Positions 63,742-64,000 of a stretch of 64,000 nt of DNA are shown here, piece by piece. Origin of the DNA: Methanospirillum hungatei JF-1. Lineage in GTDB: Archaea; Halobacteriota; Methanomicrobia; Methanomicrobiales; Methanospirillaceae. Where the stretch lies: assembly GCF_000013445.1 (NCBI RefSeq), contig NC_007796.1, positions 2,392,936 through 2,456,935 on the forward strand. The letters run 5' to 3'. Under the pieces are notes generated by a model, which was given only the letters and a program-made list of their open reading frames with translations, was not told where the DNA came from and did not search any database. The position numbers and the translations under genes were made by a program. Position 1 is the stretch's first letter. Each line of letters begins with the position of its first letter.

Positions 63742-64000
63742 ATGGAATATTCGGTGCATATTATGGACATAAATATAAAAATACAGGATTTGAAAAGCAT
63801 AATCAAAGAACATGCACCACTTCTCATCGCATACTCCGGCGGAGTTGACAGTACCCTACTTGCGGTTCTTACCAGGGAGACAATCGGAGCAGAGCATATG
63901 CATTGTGTACTGGTGGACGGACCGGAAGTACCCCGGAGAGCAGTGACAGCAGCAATAAACCAATCAGAATACCTGAAAATCCCTCTCACCGTCCGGGAAG
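63742..64000 (+). CDS. LarE-type ATP-dependent sulfur transferase (partial, runs off the window)
   Basis: Only the first 86 codons are inside the window. LLIAYSGGVDSTLLAVLTRE near residue 30 is a PP-loop ATP-pyrophosphatase motif, and VLVDGPEVPRRAV follows in the manner of LarE/ExsB-like sulfur transferases. LarE donates sulfur to the nickel-pincer cofactor in bacteria; archaeal relatives have unproven roles. The start is 3 bases after thiI, so the two are co-transcribed. An internal ATG at 63763 is an alternative start. Subfamily is uncertain without the C-terminus. Confidence 0.65.
   Translation, partial: MEYSVHIMDINIKIQDLKSIIKEHAPLLIAYSGGVDSTLLAVLTRETIGAEHMHCVLVDGPEVPRRAVTAAINQSEYLKIPLTVRE

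Noticed and set aside
1-64000. CRISPR array
   Set aside because: No regularly spaced direct repeats of 25-40 bases and no Cas genes were seen.

Overview
The window comes from a methanogenic archaeon. It carries a complete methyl-coenzyme M reductase operon (mcrBDCGA, 28567-33478) and a complete H4MPT:coenzyme M methyltransferase operon (mtr, 47715-53375), together with archaeal-type TATA boxes and a Sep-tRNA:Cys-tRNA synthase. Gene content and codon style suggest Methanomicrobiales, probably Methanospirillum or a close relative; the genus is an inference, not something read directly.

Layout. 45-17237 is a surface-glycan locus: a lipid-linked-glycan-type ABC exporter, four probable glycosyltransferases, three methyltransferases (one frameshifted), a PglD/NeuD-type acyltransferase, a perosamine-synthase-type aminotransferase, GDP-mannose 4,6-dehydratase and a large membrane protein. 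The block 2140-13350 is much more AT-rich than its flanks and looks imported. 17300-21174 is an IS1182-type element whose transposase is split by a 2.1-kb group II intron and also carries a nonsense codon. 21217-28129 holds a sugar epimerase and a four-gene minus-strand operon for a UDP-2,3-diacetamido-glucuronate-type sugar. Between these two lies a VapBC-type module whose toxin gene is cut by a second IS with a clean 5-bp target duplication.

28567-33478 is mcrBDCGA. It is followed by three more toxin-antitoxin pairs, a broken TPR gene, CGGC-domain and DUF5320 proteins, a radical SAM protein and feoAB. 41176-45794 is a minus-strand iron-sulfur/NifX-type cluster (two NifX-like proteins, DUF5320, the DNA-binding DUF134, two ferredoxin-MinD ATPases, Mrp/NBP35, DUF2124) whose promoters share a CATATG-centred palindrome. 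A cobalamin-type radical SAM enzyme, probably the McrA glutamine methylase, precedes the mtr operon. That operon reads E-D-C-B-A-F-(A-G fusion)-H: MtrG is present only as the tail of a second, nearly identical MtrA domain.

53713-64000 is dominated by cysteine and sulfur. It has cysS with a tRNA-Cys(GCA) gene directly upstream, a second and different tRNA-Cys(GCA), SepCysS with an N-terminal extension, O-acetylhomoserine sulfhydrylase, cysteine synthase, a ThiF/MoeB-type adenylyltransferase, thiI preceded by a degenerate tRNA-Cys copy, and the start of a LarE-type sulfur transferase. The organism therefore appears able to make Cys-tRNA by two routes, each with a plausible tRNA partner in this window.

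All calls come from reading the sequence; no database search was run. No CRISPR array, rRNA or replication origin was seen.
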